From NCBI GenBank assembly GCA_030425425.1, contig JAUIAO010000034.1, positions 1-64,000 of the forward strand: a stretch of 64,000 bases of DNA, read 5' to 3'. The stretch is from Bacteroidia bacterium. GTDB taxonomy: Bacteria; Bacteroidota; Bacteroidia; Cytophagales; Cyclobacteriaceae. Under the pieces are notes generated by a model that was not told the origin of the DNA, ran no database searches, and was given only the letters and a program-made list of their open reading frames with translations. A program made the translations under genes and the position numbers. How positions within the stretch are numbered: the first letter of the stretch is position 1; each line of letters starts with the position of its first letter. Below are positions 62,848 through 64,000 of the stretch, one piece after another.

Positions 62848-64000
62848 ATGGCACTAGTACAATTGATTCGACAGGTCTTTTTATCCTTACTTCTAACAGG
62901 CGCGATTTTGGTAAATATCTCGGAAGCCACTGCCCAGCGGCCTATTGGGTTTGTCATGCCAGATGGGGTCAAGTTTACCAGAGTAGAGTTTGAACTGATC
63001 AGTAACTTGATAGTCATACCTATCCAGATCAATAATAAGATCACGCTCAAATTCATACTTGATACTGGCGCAGAGACGAGTATACTTACTGAAGACATTT
63101 TCGGGAGTTTTCTGGGATTGAATTATGTGAGGGAAATGGTACTTCAGGGGCCCGGTCTCATCGATTCTATAGAAGCAAGAGTGGCTGCCAATGTGAAGAT
63201 GGCCCTACCTGGTGGAATAGTAGGGCATGGGCTGAATATGCTCGTGTTGAAAGAAGACTATCTTCAACTCAATAAAAATCTGGGAGAGGATATTTACGGA
63301 ATCATTGGCTATGATTTGTTCAAGCGATTTGTTGTAGAAATTGATTACGACGAAAGAGTCATCATCTTTCATGATCCAAACAAGTACAGGCCCAGAAGGT
63401 GGAAGAGACGGGTTTCCATGAAGGTTTTGAATTCCAAGCCATATATTAATTTGAAAATCAGGCAAGATCATGGCGTGGATTCGTTGGATTTTATGATCGA
63501 TACAGGAGCCAGCCATGCGTTACTCCTGGATGTCAACAATAGCGATAACATACATAAACCCGAAAAGGTGATTAATACGCTTCTCGGTCAGGGGCTTGGT
63601 GGCGATATTCCCGGCTACATGGGAAGATTGGATAAAATAAGGTGCAACAAATATGAGTTTGATGACGTGCTGGTGTCATTTCCTGCACCGGGCATTTACC
63701 TCAAAGCGATCAAAAGAGGCTCTGAACATGGGACCATAGGTGGAGAAATACTATCCCGGTTCAACCTGACCTTTGATTACCAGAATGGATATTTATATCT
63801 GATCAGAGGGCAATCTTATAAAGAGAAGTTTGATGCTAATATGAGTGGAATGTTTCTCACTTCATTAGGCGACAACTATGATTCTTTAGTAGTCTCACAG
63901 GTTTATCCGGATACACCCGCAGACCGGGCGGGTATCAAGCCAGGTGATCACGTGCTGAAGGTGAACAATCTCAATTCCGACAATAGTAGCTTATCGGAGA
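62848..64000 (+). CDS. Aspartyl protease with PDZ domain (3' end beyond window)
   Basis: The frame opens at ATG 62848 and is still open at the window edge (384 residues visible). After a signal peptide ending TAQ come two retropepsin-like halves with active-site triads LDTGAETS (72–74) and IDTGASHA (218–220). A PDZ domain then begins (VVSQVYPDTPADRAGIKPGDHVLKVNN, about 348–374). Such periplasmic proteins may be a quality-control or processing protease. Two DTG sites in one chain would let it act without dimerising. The C-terminus is missing. Confidence 0.88.
   Translation, partial: MALVQLIRQVFLSLLLTGAILVNISEATAQRPIGFVMPDGVKFTRVEFELISNLIVIPIQINNKITLKFILDTGAETSILTEDIFGSFLGLNYVREMVLQGPGLIDSIEARVAANVKMALPGGIVGHGLNMLVLKEDYLQLNKNLGEDIYGIIGYDLFKRFVVEIDYDERVIIFHDPNKYRPRRWKRRVSMKVLNSKPYINLKIRQDHGVDSLDFMIDTGASHALLLDVNNSDNIHKPEKVINTLLGQGLGGDIPGYMGRLDKIRCNKYEFDDVLVSFPAPGIYLKAIKRGSEHGTIGGEILSRFNLTFDYQNGYLYLIRGQSYKEKFDANMSGMFLTSLGDNYDSLVVSQVYPDTPADRAGIKPGDHVLKVNNLNSDNSSLSE

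Noticed and set aside
1-64000. tRNA or rRNA genes
   Set aside because: No cloverleaf with a GGTTC-type T loop and no rRNA-like sequence was noticed in the spacers; a tRNAscan run would be decisive.

Overview
The window reads as chromosomal DNA of a Bacteroidota member, most likely a marine-type Cytophagales relative. Signs are: the rpmG–DUF4295–ftsY operon, promoters of the phylum's TTG/TAnnTTTG type with no Shine-Dalgarno pattern, an E1 2-oxoacid dehydrogenase with alpha and beta parts fused, a bacillithiol enzyme (BshC) with a YtxJ-like protein, a DUF6452/DUF6048-type pair, a GH97 enzyme and many short signal peptides ending in AQ/GQ. No rRNA, tRNA, CRISPR array, prophage or complete insertion sequence was seen. 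The gene set is mainly housekeeping.

Layout. 1–8.9 kb: a TrmH-like methyltransferase, mutS, two paralogous mini-proteins with a perfect 10-bp inverted repeat between them, purEK, a 51-aa mini-gene, an AraC-type HTH protein coupled to a TPR protein, and rpmG–DUF4295–ftsY. 9–18.7 kb: exported proteins, a TauE/SafE permease, an RCK-type K+ channel with an unusual filter, a paraoxonase-like protein, a GH97 lipoprotein, a double-UspA protein and a membrane protein. 18.7–23.2 kb: a tightly coupled set of ceramidase-like hydrolase, D-threonine-aldolase-like PLP enzyme and NagZ-like GH3, then a bestrophin. 23.3–28.2 kb: a TPR histidine kinase converging on a MacB/FtsX permease. 28.5–34.7 kb: STAS-like protein, lipA, a beta-barrel candidate, an exported protein made of two tandem-repeat blocks coupled to ytxJ, and fused E1. 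34.9–47.4 kb: M16 peptidase–ispF, M28 peptidase, gcvP, tag, 5-formyl-THF cyclo-ligase–bshC, rimO, an outer-membrane pair and a DUF721 protein. 47.5–48.4 kb: a type II toxin–antitoxin pair bracketed by long imperfect direct repeats. 48.5–64 kb: an AsmA-like protein with a helical repeat tail, Uma2, a PNPOx-like protein, pheA, glyA–tatC–rpiB, a polytopic membrane protein, rbfA–lolCE-like permease, a SNF2 ATPase, and an aspartyl protease–PDZ gene cut by the window end.

Themes. One-carbon and glycine metabolism recurs (gcvP, glyA, cyclo-ligase, with LipA serving the lipoyl H-protein and E2 subunits). Thiol redox is represented by BshC and YtxJ. Envelope proteins dominate the unassigned genes. The most unusual items are the repeat-bracketed toxin–antitoxin cassette, whose operator-like palindrome is echoed in the flanking repeats, and the exported two-block repeat protein. 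Similarity statements rest on motif recognition by eye; no database search was run.
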